Below, piece after piece: positions 10,998 to 21,510 of a DNA stretch of 64,000 nucleotides; positions within the stretch are counted from its first letter, which is position 1; the number at the start of each line of letters is the position of its first letter. Origin of the DNA: Bacteroidales bacterium (GTDB lineage: Bacteria > Bacteroidota > Bacteroidia > Bacteroidales > F082). The notes under the pieces were generated by a model. It saw only the letters and a list, made by a program, of their open reading frames with translations, did not search any database and was not told the DNA's origin. The stretch covers positions 1 through 64,000 of the forward strand of contig JAFGXS010000011.1 in assembly GCA_016936505.1 (NCBI GenBank). Direction: 5' to 3'. Position numbers and translations under genes: made by a program.

Positions 10998-11072
10998 AAC
11001 TTTGTACCTTTGCATGCCAAAGTTCCATTTGTTTCTGTTAACAGAAGTATCTGGAAGATAAAAAAATTAAAT

Positions 11073-11930
11073 ATGAAGTTAACCTCCTTAACAGGACTTA
11101 TTTCAAAATCTCTGGCTTTTTTAATCTTTCCCTTACTTGTTAATACAGCTTGCAACAGAACGCCAAAACAACCGGTTCAGAATACTCACAAAAGCATAAA
11201 AGTATTAAAAAAACAGGGAGAAAGCCCCGAAGATATTATTGCTATTACCGACTCTCTGGTTCCCCCAATAGTTTATTCGCAGGCTATACCACTGGATACT
11301 TTACCGGTTAATGTACGAAAACAAAAGTTTTTTGATATGATGCTTCCTGCCGTTTTGGTTGCAAAAACCAAACAGGAGATGGCAAGAGAAAAGGCAAAAA
11401 GAATCATTCAAAAACAGAAAAAAACTCCAAAAGAAAAATCGTTTATCGATAGTCTTGAGATCAGATACAATACCCAAAACCCGAAAACATTAATCAAAAG
11501 ACTACAAACACTGCCGGTGAGTGTTGTTTTGGCCCAGTCTGCTATCGAAAGCGGATGGGGAACTTCTCGTTTTTTCAGAGAAGCCAATAACCCTTTTGGC
11601 ATGTGGTCATTCAACGACGATCATGCACGGATTGTAGCTTTATATACAAGGGATGGCAAAGAGATCTATTTAAGAAAGTTCAAAACACTTGAATCGGCAA
11701 TAGAAGCCTACTACTACATGTTAGCAACAAGAAAACCCTATCAGAAATTAAGAAACATGCAACTTCAAACTGATGACCCTTTTGAATTGATTAAAGGATT
11801 AAGCAAATACTCCGAAAGAGGAGATGACTACGTTGATGAACTTGCGCTGATGATTCGTGCCAACGATTTAACAAGATATGATTCCTACGTCATCGCCCCA
11901 CAATATATTCTTAAAGCAAAAACAGATTAA
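11073..11930 (+). CDS. Lipoprotein with Bax-like glucosaminidase domain
   Basis: Lipobox VNTAC; AQSAIESGWGTSRFFREANNPFGMWSF; the ORF-track start at 11010 lies within a probable -7 promoter element, so ATG 11073 is preferred. Confidence 0.88.
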   Translation: MKLTSLTGLISKSLAFLIFPLLVNTACNRTPKQPVQNTHKSIKVLKKQGESPEDIIAITDSLVPPIVYSQAIPLDTLPVNVRKQKFFDMMLPAVLVAKTKQEMAREKAKRIIQKQKKTPKEKSFIDSLEIRYNTQNPKTLIKRLQTLPVSVVLAQSAIESGWGTSRFFREANNPFGMWSFNDDHARIVALYTRDGKEIYLRKFKTLESAIEAYYYMLATRKPYQKLRNMQLQTDDPFELIKGLSKYSERGDDYVDELALMIRANDLTRYDSYVIAPQYILKAKTD

Positions 11931-12772
11931 GAAATAAAATCGGATAATTTTCCTACACGATCTGCTTTAACTCCTTTTGGAGTATCCATAAGTGTGCAAG
12001 CTTCATTGTACAAGTCGTGTTCAAAAAACAGAATATAATTATTCTCCACTGCTTCTGTATAGAACCGTTCACGATCTTTTAATGTTTGCAGAGGACGTGT
12101 ATCATAAGACATTATCCAAGGCATTGGTAAATGAGCAACCGATGGCATAAGGTCGGCAACATAAGCAACGGTCTTATCGCTAACTTTTATATGCGGTATT
12201 ACCTGCCCGTCTGTATGTCCATCGTACAATTTAAACTCAATACCTGGAATATATTCCCCTTCAGAGTCTATCAGCTTTAAATGACCGCTTTCTTCAATGG
12301 GAAGAATATTTTCCTTTAAAAATGAAGCTTTTTCTCTTCGGTTTGGGTTTGTAGCCCATGCATACTGTTGTTTACTTGTCCAGTAAGTAGCATTCGGAAA
12401 GGTCAGCTCAAAACCTGTATGATCCTTTGTATACCTTACACTTCCTCCACAATGATCGAAATGCATATGGGTTAATACCATATCAGTAATTTCCTCTGGT
12501 TTTACCCCGGCTTTTTCCAATGAAGACTCTAATGTTGCATCACCATTCAGATAATAATGTTTCAGGAAATTGTCATCCTGTTTATCTCCAATACCATTAT
12601 CTATTAATATCTTACGATCGCCATCTTCAACCAACAAACAACGCATTGCCCAGTTAGCCAGATTATTTTCATCAGCAGGATATACTTTCGACCACATTAC
12701 TTTGGGCACTACTCCAAACATAGCACCACCATCTAATTTAAAATTTCCTGTTTCTATCGGAGTAAGTTTCAT
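11927..12772 (-). CDS. MBL-fold metallo-hydrolase
   Basis: LTHMHFDHCGG zinc motif, DGHTDGQ, ILFFEHD. Confidence 0.92.
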   Translation of the reverse strand: MKLTPIETGNFKLDGGAMFGVVPKVMWSKVYPADENNLANWAMRCLLVEDGDRKILIDNGIGDKQDDNFLKHYYLNGDATLESSLEKAGVKPEEITDMVLTHMHFDHCGGSVRYTKDHTGFELTFPNATYWTSKQQYAWATNPNRREKASFLKENILPIEESGHLKLIDSEGEYIPGIEFKLYDGHTDGQVIPHIKVSDKTVAYVADLMPSVAHLPMPWIMSYDTRPLQTLKDRERFYTEAVENNYILFFEHDLYNEACTLMDTPKGVKADRVGKLSDFIS

Positions 12773-12907
12773 AGCTGCATCTATTTAATATTAAAAAGTC
12801 ATTGTTGTCCGTGTTCACAAAATTATAAATTATTTGATGTATCAATGCCTGCTGTAAAGAACCACTTTCATAACAAAACTTAATGCTAATTTGATTAAAT
12901 TTGTACT

Positions 12908-14554
12908 ATGATGCACACGAATAACAAATACTCTATTTCGGGCAATGTTATTGACCTGAAAAAGGAATCTATTTTTAAGGGAACCGTTACTGTTGAAAAC
13001 GGAAAAATCAAATCAATTCTTCAGGATGATACGATTAAAGAGGAACAATATATTCTTCCCGGATTGATTGATGCGCACATTCATGTGGAAAGCTCAATGT
13101 TAATTCCCTCAGAATTTGCTCGCCTGGCTGTAACACACGGAACCGTTTGTACTGTTTCTGATCCGCATGAAATTGCCAATGTTTTGGGAATTGACGGGGT
13201 TCGATTTATGATTAATAACGGAAAAAAGGTTCCTTTTAAGTTCTATTTCGGTGCCCCGTCCTGTGTTCCTGCCACTCCTTTTGAAACTTCTGGTGCAAAA
13301 TTTACTCCTGACGAATTAGACACCTTACTTCAAATGGATGAAATTCACTATTTATCAGAAATGATGAATTTTCCGGGTGTTATTAACCGTGATCCGGGTG
13401 AAATGAAAAAGATTGAAATTGCCCAGAAATACAACAAACCTGTTGACGGGCATGCGCCCGGTGTAAAGGGTAGTGATGCCGAAAAATATGCATCTGCCGG
13501 AGTTACCACCGACCACGAATGTTTTTCGATGGAAGAAGCGCTGGAAAAGATCAACTATGGAATGAAAATTCAAATTCGTGAAGGTAGTGCTGCAAAAAAT
13601 TTTGAAGCATTGATTGATCTAATGAAAGACAATGCTGACAAGGTACTTTTTTGTTCTGATGACAGACATCCCGACAGTTTAGCCGAAGGCCATATCAACG
13701 AATTGGTAAAAAGGGCCCTTGCCAAAGGATATGACATTATTTCCATTTTAAAAAGTACGATCCTTAATCCGATTGAACATTATAAGCTTAATGTGGGAAC
13801 CTTACAAGAAGGCGATCCTGCAGATATAATTATTGTCGATAACCTTTCTGATTTCAATGTAAAAGCTACCTTCATAAACGGAATTAAAGTGGCTGAAGAT
13901 GGGAAAACACTTATAAATTCTGTTGATGAAACCACTCCAAATGCATTTTATGCCTCACCCATTACTGAAGAAGACATCTTCGTAAAAGATGAGGATAAGA
14001 AAATTAAGGTAATAGAATCAATCGATGGGGAATTAATTACCCGTACAATTACTGCAAAAACAAAGGCAATAAACGATAATCTGGTCAGCGATACAGAACA
14101 GGATATTTTAAAAATGGTTGTTTTAAACCGGTATAAAAAAACTCAACCTGCCGTAGCTTTCATAAAAAATATCGGTATCCGATCGGGAGCATTTGCTTCC
14201 AGCGTAGCCCATGACAGTCATAATATAATTGCTGTTGGTACTACTGATAAAGAAATTACAGAAGCCATTAACCTCGTGATTAAAAACAAAGGAGGAATTT
14301 CAATAATTGATCATAACAAAGAGTATTCGTTAGCACTTCCAGTTGCAGGTTTAATGTCAAACAAAGACGGCTTTGAAGTTGCCCGCTCTTATCATACACT
14401 TGATAAAAAGGTTCACGAAATGGGATCCCAACTAAGAGCTCCTTTTATGACTCTTTCATTTATGGCTTTGCTGGTTATTCCTGAGCTTAAGCTGAGCGAT
14501 AAAGGACTGTTTGACGGAAACCGATTTGAATTTACTTCAATTTATGCCAATTAA
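12908..14554 (+). CDS. ade: Adenine deaminase
   Basis: GLIDAHIHVESSML, DGHAPGVKG, TTDHECFS, CSDDRHP; SNKDGFEVAR in the C-terminal domain. Confidence 0.95.
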   Translation: MMHTNNKYSISGNVIDLKKESIFKGTVTVENGKIKSILQDDTIKEEQYILPGLIDAHIHVESSMLIPSEFARLAVTHGTVCTVSDPHEIANVLGIDGVRFMINNGKKVPFKFYFGAPSCVPATPFETSGAKFTPDELDTLLQMDEIHYLSEMMNFPGVINRDPGEMKKIEIAQKYNKPVDGHAPGVKGSDAEKYASAGVTTDHECFSMEEALEKINYGMKIQIREGSAAKNFEALIDLMKDNADKVLFCSDDRHPDSLAEGHINELVKRALAKGYDIISILKSTILNPIEHYKLNVGTLQEGDPADIIIVDNLSDFNVKATFINGIKVAEDGKTLINSVDETTPNAFYASPITEEDIFVKDEDKKIKVIESIDGELITRTITAKTKAINDNLVSDTEQDILKMVVLNRYKKTQPAVAFIKNIGIRSGAFASSVAHDSHNIIAVGTTDKEITEAINLVIKNKGGISIIDHNKEYSLALPVAGLMSNKDGFEVARSYHTLDKKVHEMGSQLRAPFMTLSFMALLVIPELKLSDKGLFDGNRFEFTSIYAN

Positions 14555-14710
14555 TCTTTTCAAAAGATTACACTTCAATCGGTCTACCTTATTAATATTC
14601 TAATAAGCTGACTTATTCTTATTTAGACAGTTTATAAAATATATAGAAAGATCATATATGTATATATTTATGATTTTAATTATCATACTTTTGCAAAAAA
14701 ACATATTGAA

Positions 14711-15010
14711 ATGGCACACATTGAAATTGACATTGATAAGTTAGAAATGGCTGCTGGTAAGCTGAGGGCTATTTCTCACCCTATGAGAATTGCCATCATT
14801 GACTTACTCTCACAAAAGGAAGTACTGAGTGTTACCGAGATCTATCAGGCGCTCGATATAGAACAAGCTACTGCTTCTCATCATTTAAATATTCTAAAAA
14901 ACAAGAATGTATTGATTTCCAGAAGAACAGGAAAAAAAATATACTATTCATTACGAAATCATACCATTACAGAAATTCTTGAATGTATCAACCGCTGTAA
15001 TAACAGCTAG
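14711..15010 (+). CDS. ArsR-family winged-helix transcriptional regulator
   Basis: AISHPMRIAIIDLLSQKE...LDIEQATASHHLNILKNKNVLISRRTGKKIYYSL. Confidence 0.92.
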   Translation: MAHIEIDIDKLEMAAGKLRAISHPMRIAIIDLLSQKEVLSVTEIYQALDIEQATASHHLNILKNKNVLISRRTGKKIYYSLRNHTITEILECINRCNNS

Positions 15011-15012
15011 TT

Positions 15013-16797
15013 TTATTGAATTTTCCAGTCTTCTCTGATTTCCCAGTTTGCCCTTACTTTAACTGCATCAGGAAAGTAAATTACTTTCTCTGGCTCTGTA
15101 TGGGTAAAATAATCGCCCGGGTCCCAACGACCGTTTCCATTCCTATCAACAATTACCCTGAACCGATATGTATTGGGGTCAACATTAATAAAATTAATTG
15201 ATTGATTATGATAAAACATTCTTGTTTCCAGGACTTTACCTTTATCATTCATCATTTGCAATAAATAATTTTGCTGATGCACGGGGTTCATTATAAATGT
15301 TACAACACCATAATCATCTGCATTTTTTGAATTTACAGAAATGTTTATCATATTGTTATCAAGGCCATTCCAGTTTACAATGGATGAGTCTGGGATTAAT
15401 AACACAAATTTTTCATTTTCCTTTACAGCAAACGGAAATGCCAGTACCCGATGAATCGGATCAAGGAAAATTGCTTTAGGATTATAGATACTGTCTTTAT
15501 TTTGAACAAACAAAGCAGAATCAAGTTGCAAGTTCTTTATTGGTTGACCAAAAGTAATCTTTAAAGTATCGCCTGGCTTAATTGAACCTTTTATATTGGA
15601 TTGCCATGTCAAATATTCCTTTTTAGGTTCTTCCTTTTTCTTTTTTCTGTTTTTAAGGAAATTCTCTTTGGGAACCACACGCATATTTAATGAGTCCAAC
15701 CTCTTTGTCCCGTTAAAAACCATCAGGTCTAATGTATCGGGATGAGGTTCATGTAAGAACCAAATCAAACTGTCTTTTTCAGCATTCCACTCAGATAAAT
15801 ACCAGGTAGTGTCAGGATTAAAATTTAAACACTCTATTTTCAGACTATCAGGCGGAATTGAGAAAATAAATTTGACTGTATTTTTTGCCACCAGTCCTGA
15901 CCTAAGCAATCTCTGAACCGTGTCTGCCTGACTGAACATGTACATTTTATAATCTGTTAATTTCAGATCTGCAACTGAGTCTGCCCTTTGTACAACCGAA
16001 TCAATTTTATACTGAACCGAGTCCTTCGATGTATGCAATCTTATGGTATCAAGTATTGCTGAATCAATAACCGGAGCAGGTCGGTATTTTGGTACCACCA
16101 AAGAATCAATAAAAGCAATCTTTTCATTCGGCTGATCAAAAGTCAGGCTGTAATTCTGATCCTGTAAAGCAAACAAAAGATAGTTTGTATCAGCAATTCC
16201 TGAAAAGTAAAACCTCCCCTTTTTATTTGTTTTACTAACGTAATAAGGCTTTTGATACAACGGACGCTGAGCCAGAGGAATGGTATCAATGTCATTTTTA
16301 TACAACATAACCGTTACATTTTGTACAGGATCATGAGTCAATGCATCCAAAACCTCACCTCGCATACTTAGAGAATCTACATAATCTCCTGTTGAAAACA
16401 CATACGAGAAGTTCTTCAGGATATTTCCCTCATTTAAATCAGCAATCGCATCTCCAAAAAAAACAGTATAAGTCGTATTAGGCTTTAGAGGTTGTTTAAA
16501 AGTAAGAGTAAGCGTTTTCTTTCTTAATTTATAATCCGGCAATTCTTTTACCGGAGGAGAAACGAGTAATTGCTGACTCATTTTGTCAATTTGAATATAC
16601 TCGTCAAACGTAACTGAGAACTTGTTTCCTTTAAAATTTGTTGAATAATTTGCCGGTACACACTCCAACACTTTAGGAGGAGTTATATCTTTTGGGCCAC
16701 CAACAGGAGCTGTAATTTTAGCACATTGATACAATATTCCGCTCATTATCAGAATGAGAAACAAAACCAACGCTTTTTTAAAAGTGTACCGCTTCAT
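15013..16797 (-). CDS. Ig-like (SbsA-type) domain lipoprotein
   Basis: Lipobox-like GILYQC; AKITAPVGGPKDITPPKVLECVPANYSTNFKG; FDEYIQID motif typical of Bacteroidota Ig-like lipoproteins. Confidence 0.85.
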   Translation of the reverse strand: MKRYTFKKALVLFLILIMSGILYQCAKITAPVGGPKDITPPKVLECVPANYSTNFKGNKFSVTFDEYIQIDKMSQQLLVSPPVKELPDYKLRKKTLTLTFKQPLKPNTTYTVFFGDAIADLNEGNILKNFSYVFSTGDYVDSLSMRGEVLDALTHDPVQNVTVMLYKNDIDTIPLAQRPLYQKPYYVSKTNKKGRFYFSGIADTNYLLFALQDQNYSLTFDQPNEKIAFIDSLVVPKYRPAPVIDSAILDTIRLHTSKDSVQYKIDSVVQRADSVADLKLTDYKMYMFSQADTVQRLLRSGLVAKNTVKFIFSIPPDSLKIECLNFNPDTTWYLSEWNAEKDSLIWFLHEPHPDTLDLMVFNGTKRLDSLNMRVVPKENFLKNRKKKKEEPKKEYLTWQSNIKGSIKPGDTLKITFGQPIKNLQLDSALFVQNKDSIYNPKAIFLDPIHRVLAFPFAVKENEKFVLLIPDSSIVNWNGLDNNMINISVNSKNADDYGVVTFIMNPVHQQNYLLQMMNDKGKVLETRMFYHNQSINFINVDPNTYRFRVIVDRNGNGRWDPGDYFTHTEPEKVIYFPDAVKVRANWEIREDWKIQ

Positions 16798-16805
16798 TTA
16801 AATGA

Positions 16806-17264
16806 TTAATTGGTGAAAGAATCCAATGTCACATCAAAACGTAAAACAGTATTTGGCGGAATGATACTACCTCTTCCTGTAGAACCGTAAGCCAAAGCAG
16901 AAGGAACAATTAATATAATTTCACCTCCTGTTCCAATGAGTGGGATCCCTTCTTGCCAGCCCAGAATAACAGTATTTAAAGCAAATGACACATTGGTGTT
17001 CTGGTCAAACACTGCTCCATTTAAAAACGAACCCTTATAATCAACTGTAACTGTTGAATTTACAGCTGGATGAGCAGTGTCTCCCGGAGCAACTATTACA
17101 TAATACAAGCCAGAAGGCGTAAAAGCACCTTGCAAATTATTATCTGCAACATAATTTTCAATAATCTGCCTATCTATCAAAGCTTGTTGATCCGTTTTTT
17201 TACAGGAACCGAAAGTCAGTACCAGAATAAATAATCCGGTAGCTAAAAGGAAATATTTCTTCAT
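16806..17264 (-). CDS. FKBP-type peptidyl-prolyl isomerase lipoprotein
   Basis: Lipobox LTFGSC; VTVDYKGSFLNGAVFDQ, GWQEGIPLIGTGGEIILIVPSALAYG; start trimmed to MKKYFLLA. Confidence 0.9.
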   Translation of the reverse strand: MKKYFLLATGLFILVLTFGSCKKTDQQALIDRQIIENYVADNNLQGAFTPSGLYYVIVAPGDTAHPAVNSTVTVDYKGSFLNGAVFDQNTNVSFALNTVILGWQEGIPLIGTGGEIILIVPSALAYGSTGRGSIIPPNTVLRFDVTLDSFTN

Positions 17265-17312
17265 TTGTTTTTTTTGTTGATTGTGCAAAAATAGAAAAAG
17301 TAACGCTCTGAA

Positions 17313-18002
17313 CTAAGTTGTTTCCAACATCAAATTTACCCAGCGAGGAACACCTTTTACTGCTGTTCGCTGAATAATCTTCAAATTACTTATTTCATGC
17401 ATATCAAAGGCTTTAGGATCAATATAGTATTTGGTAACCGAAGGTTTTACGTAATGAATGAGCCCTGCAGCCGGGTAAACAACCATCGAAGTTCCAACAA
17501 CTAAAAAGATATCTGCACTTTTTACAAGCTTCACTGCTTCATCCATCATCGGTACGGATTCTCCAAACCATACCACATGCGGACGTAACTGACTCCCCTT
17601 TTCGCACAAGTCTCCTCTTTTTAACTCCCAACTATTAAGGTTATAAACCAACCTGTGATCAACAGTACTCCTTGCTTTCTTTAGCTCTCCATGCAAATGT
17701 AATACATGCTTTGAACCAGCCCTTTCGTGTAAATCATCAACATTCTGAGTAATAATACGAACGTCAAATTTCTTTTCCAGTAAAACCAGGGCTTTATGTC
17801 CTTCGTTCGGTTCCACCTCAAAAAGCTGTTTACGACGTTGATTATAGAATTCTAAAACCATATCCGGATCTCGTTCCCAGGCATCCGGCGAAGCAACCTC
17901 TTCAAACCTGTGGTTTTGCCACAACCCTTTATTATCACGAAAGGTACTTACACCACTTTCAGCACTTATGCCTGCACCTGTTAAAACAACAATTCTTTTC
18001 AT
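17313..18002 (-). CDS. cobB: NAD-dependent protein deacylase (sirtuin, CobB-like)
   Basis: VLTGAGISAESGVSTFRD, ITQNVDDLHERAGS, LHGEL, RPHVVWFGE; start trimmed to MKRIVVLTGAG (ATG at 18002). Confidence 0.94.
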   Translation of the reverse strand: MKRIVVLTGAGISAESGVSTFRDNKGLWQNHRFEEVASPDAWERDPDMVLEFYNQRRKQLFEVEPNEGHKALVLLEKKFDVRIITQNVDDLHERAGSKHVLHLHGELKKARSTVDHRLVYNLNSWELKRGDLCEKGSQLRPHVVWFGESVPMMDEAVKLVKSADIFLVVGTSMVVYPAAGLIHYVKPSVTKYYIDPKAFDMHEISNLKIIQRTAVKGVPRWVNLMLETT

Positions 18003-18049
18003 AACAAAGTATTCAAATGGAGATTCGAATTTTGATGTAAAGTTAGACA

Positions 18050-18081
18050 AAAAGAAAAGGCTGTCATAAATGACAGCCTTA
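18050..18081 (-). terminator. Rho-independent terminator of mdh
   Basis: Perfect 11-bp inverted repeat AAGGCTGTCAT-AA-ATGACAGCCTT (18057-18080) with an A-rich flank on + (U tract on -). Confidence 0.85.
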
Positions 18082-18103
18082 CTAAAAATTATAAGATCCT
18101 GAA

Positions 18104-19042
18104 TTAATCCAGTTTCATTCTGTCATAAACATCCATTACTTCTTTTACATGACCGGCAGAAGTGTGAAGAAGTTTCATTTCTTCTTCATTCAAATCAATT
18201 TCCACAATCTGTTCTACACCATTGCGGCCCAGTTTAACAGGAGCGCCAACGTAAACATCTTTCAATCCCCATTGTCCATCCAAACGTACACAACATGGGA
18301 AAATATGGTTCTGATTCTGAATAATTGATTCAACCATCTGTGCAGCTGAAGCACCCGGAGCATACCAGGCTGAAGTTCCCAAAAGGTTTACAATTTCGCC
18401 ACCACCCTTTTGTGTCCGAACCACGATTTCATCCAGTCTTTCTTTAGATATTAATTCAGTAACAGGAATACCAGCAATAGTGGTGTAACGTGGTAACGGA
18501 ACCATAGTATCACCATGTCCTCCCATAAGCAATGCCTGAATATCCATTGGAGAAACATTTAATTCATCTGCAATAAAGGCACGATAGCGGGCTGTATCCA
18601 AAACACCGGCCATACCGAATACCTGACTGGCTGATTTACCAGATGCAGCATGAGCAGCATAAGTCATAACATCCAAAGGATTGGATACAATGATAATAAC
18701 AGCATCAGGAGACGCGGCAATAACATTATCGGTAACCGATTTCACAATTTTAGCATTGGTTGATATCAAATCGTCACGTGTCATACCGGGTTTTCTGGGT
18801 AAACCAGATGTAATAACCACAACGTCTGAACCTTCAGTTTTTGAATAGTCATTGGTATATCCTTTTACCCGGGTATCAAAATGGTTCACAGCTGAACTTT
18901 CCCAAATATCCAGAGCCTTACCTTCAGCAAGACCTTCTTTAATGTCAACCAATACTACTTCATTCAGAAAATTCTTTTGGGCCAAAACATCTGCACATGT
19001 TGCACCAACAGCTCCGGCACCTACTACGGTTACTTTTTTCAT
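18104..19042 (-). CDS. mdh: Malate dehydrogenase
   Basis: KVTVVGAGAVGATCADVLA, SGLPRKPGMTRDDL, VSNPLDVMTY, MGGHGDTMVPL. Confidence 0.95.
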   Translation of the reverse strand: MKKVTVVGAGAVGATCADVLAQKNFLNEVVLVDIKEGLAEGKALDIWESSAVNHFDTRVKGYTNDYSKTEGSDVVVITSGLPRKPGMTRDDLISTNAKIVKSVTDNVIAASPDAVIIIVSNPLDVMTYAAHAASGKSASQVFGMAGVLDTARYRAFIADELNVSPMDIQALLMGGHGDTMVPLPRYTTIAGIPVTELISKERLDEIVVRTQKGGGEIVNLLGTSAWYAPGASAAQMVESIIQNQNHIFPCCVRLDGQWGLKDVYVGAPVKLGRNGVEQIVEIDLNEEEMKLLHTSAGHVKEVMDVYDRMKLD

Positions 19043-19254
19043 TTTATCAATTTTTTAAGTCGTTAAACCTTATTTTACTTTGTTTCAAAATTACAAATAT
19101 TTCATCCCAGACCTTTCTTAAAAGTTCATAAATACTTGTTTTTGAATAAATTTAAACCACGTCTAAATAGACTCGCTTTGGAATGAGAGAGTTACCTCTG
19201 AAAACCCTTATTATTTGTGAAAAATGATCAACTATCACTTAAAAACTGTAAATC

Positions 19255-21162
19255 TTACTTCATTAGTTTTTCTATCACCGTAAGATTCTGATCGTTTTCA
19301 ATATTTTTTCCCGAAGCGGTGTACAGCAACTCAATCAGTGAACCAAACCTTTCTACCACTTTGTTTCGAACCATTTTCATGGTAGAATTCAGCATTTTGT
19401 TTTCCTCAGTAAAAGGTTCATCCATAATTCCGACAGTTGCGGGTAGCCAACGTGAAGGAAACTGCTGAGCATATTTCCCCCCCGGCATAAAGGCATCCAC
19501 ATCCGATTTAATCAGTTGTAACGCATATTGATGGGCCTCGGTTCCAGACAATCCTTTTTCCTTGGCAGCCGATCGCAACAACTGAACGTTTGGATACACC
19601 AAACCAATTGTATAAGCATTTTGATTATTATACAGCATGCAGTGATCAATAAACCTTGATTGTTCAACAAGTGCTTCTTCAATACCTTCGGGACTGTATT
19701 TTTCTCCATCGTTACTGATAAGCAGACTTTTAAATCTGCCTAAAACATAAAGAAAACCATCCTTATCCATATAGCCCATATCCCCTGTATGCAGCCAACC
19801 GTCTTTTAAAGTTTCTGCTGTAGCCGTTTCATTTTTCCAATAGCCTTTCATTACGTTTTCACCCCGGACAACAATTTCGCCTTTTTGTCCCAAGGGCAAT
19901 TCATTACCATCGTCATCACAGATTTTCAACTCCAGATTGTCCACCAAAAAACCGGATGATCCCAGCTTGTGTTTAGCTTCAGCGTTAGAAGAAATTACCG
20001 GAGCCGACTCTGATAATCCATATCCCTGGTAAACCGGAATGCCAATCGCATAAAAGAATCGCTGCAACTCAACATCGAGCAATGCACCACCACCAATAAA
20101 AAACTTAAGTCGGCCACCAAAATTTTCACGAACTTTACTGAAAAGAATCTTATCGTACAAATTAACTAATGGTTTCAACATTGCACGACTGCCCTTTCCT
20201 TTATCCCAGCCATCACCATTGTATTTATAAGCCACACTAAGCGCATGTTTAAACAATTTGTCCAGAACCGTACCTTTAGCTTTTATTCCTGCTTCAATGT
20301 TTTTTCTGAAATTCTTCGATAGGGCAGGAACACTTAATAAAAATGTAGGACGGGTTTCTTTTATGTTTTTGGGAATATTTCGCAGTGTTTCCATGGGTGT
20401 TTTTCCCAGTTCAACAACAGCAAGACTGGCACCTTGTCTGATCAGAGTATAAAGTCCGACCGTATGGGCAAAGGAATGATCCCATGGTAAAATCAACAAA
20501 GTTGTAAATGTATCGGGAACATACATTAACGAGTTTGCCTGTTCCACATTTGCCGTATAATTTCTGTGCGTGAGCATAATTCCTTTCGGATCGGCTGTAG
20601 TACCAGAAGTATAACTAATATTAGCCAGATCGTTCGGCTCAACCGACTGCCATATTTTTTCCAAATCCTTTTCCAGGTTCACATATTGCTTTTCACCCTC
20701 CTCAATCACACTTTGATAAGTAATCTCATTGTTTTCTTTTCGAAGCCTGGTTTCTCCAAAAACTATTGTTGTAGTTACTTTAGGAATATCAAACTTAATA
20801 TCTCTGATTTTTGCCAACTGCCGATCACTTACCATAACCCACTTGCACTCAGAATGCTTAATACGAAAAGAAAGTTCGACAGGTTCATTAATCTTAACGG
20901 AAAGCGGCACATCAATAGCTCCCAAATATAGAATTGCTAATTCAGAAATTAACCATTCACTTCTTCCTTCTGCCAATAAAGCTACACGGTCTCCTTTCTG
21001 AACCCCAAGATTCATAAGCCCGGCTGCCAGATAACGAACCTGTTTTCTGATTTCTGAAAAGGTTATTTTTTGATATTCTGAACTCCCCTGTTTTTCCCAA
21101 ACAAGAGCATTATCAGCATATTTCTGAACACTGGATTCAAAAAGAGCAGGAATTGTTTTCAT
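19255..21162 (-). CDS. Long-chain acyl-CoA synthetase (AMP-binding)
   Basis: ISYTSGTTADPKGIMLTH, YQGYGLSESAPVIS, GWLHTGDMGYMDKDGFLYVLGR. Confidence 0.94.
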   Translation of the reverse strand: MKTIPALFESSVQKYADNALVWEKQGSSEYQKITFSEIRKQVRYLAAGLMNLGVQKGDRVALLAEGRSEWLISELAILYLGAIDVPLSVKINEPVELSFRIKHSECKWVMVSDRQLAKIRDIKFDIPKVTTTIVFGETRLRKENNEITYQSVIEEGEKQYVNLEKDLEKIWQSVEPNDLANISYTSGTTADPKGIMLTHRNYTANVEQANSLMYVPDTFTTLLILPWDHSFAHTVGLYTLIRQGASLAVVELGKTPMETLRNIPKNIKETRPTFLLSVPALSKNFRKNIEAGIKAKGTVLDKLFKHALSVAYKYNGDGWDKGKGSRAMLKPLVNLYDKILFSKVRENFGGRLKFFIGGGALLDVELQRFFYAIGIPVYQGYGLSESAPVISSNAEAKHKLGSSGFLVDNLELKICDDDGNELPLGQKGEIVVRGENVMKGYWKNETATAETLKDGWLHTGDMGYMDKDGFLYVLGRFKSLLISNDGEKYSPEGIEEALVEQSRFIDHCMLYNNQNAYTIGLVYPNVQLLRSAAKEKGLSGTEAHQYALQLIKSDVDAFMPGGKYAQQFPSRWLPATVGIMDEPFTEENKMLNSTMKMVRNKVVERFGSLIELLYTASGKNIENDQNLTVIEKLMK

Positions 21163-21510
21163 TTTACAATTTTAAAATTTGTTTTCAATTGATATTTTTC
21201 TGTCGTAGATTTTAAGCTAATTATCAGTAAAATCCATTCACCGATAATTTTCCTCCGTTCACCGAATTTTATTTTAACACAAGCTTCTCGGCAATTAATT
21301 TTGTTCCGAAGTTAACTAAAAAACAAAAATAAGGAATGTACTACAAAGATAACCTGCTTTTGATAAGTTCCGTTTTTATGATAGCTGAAATCAATTCATA
21401 CTTTTTTTGAAGAATTGATGTATCTGATTGGAAAATCAAAAAACTTTTAACATTAAAATAGTTTCCGGAGTGTATTTTTAATTATTTTTGCAGTTTAAAA
21501 TTTGATCACA

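Noticed and set aside
14588-14607. Hairpin CTTATTA-N6-TAATAAG after adenine deaminase as terminator
   Set aside because: Only a 7-bp AT-only stem with no clear U tract; could arise by chance in this AT-rich gap.
20566-20931. 121-aa ORF opposite the acyl-CoA synthetase
   Set aside because: Antisense to a well conserved gene and overlaps another spurious ORF (20729-21001).
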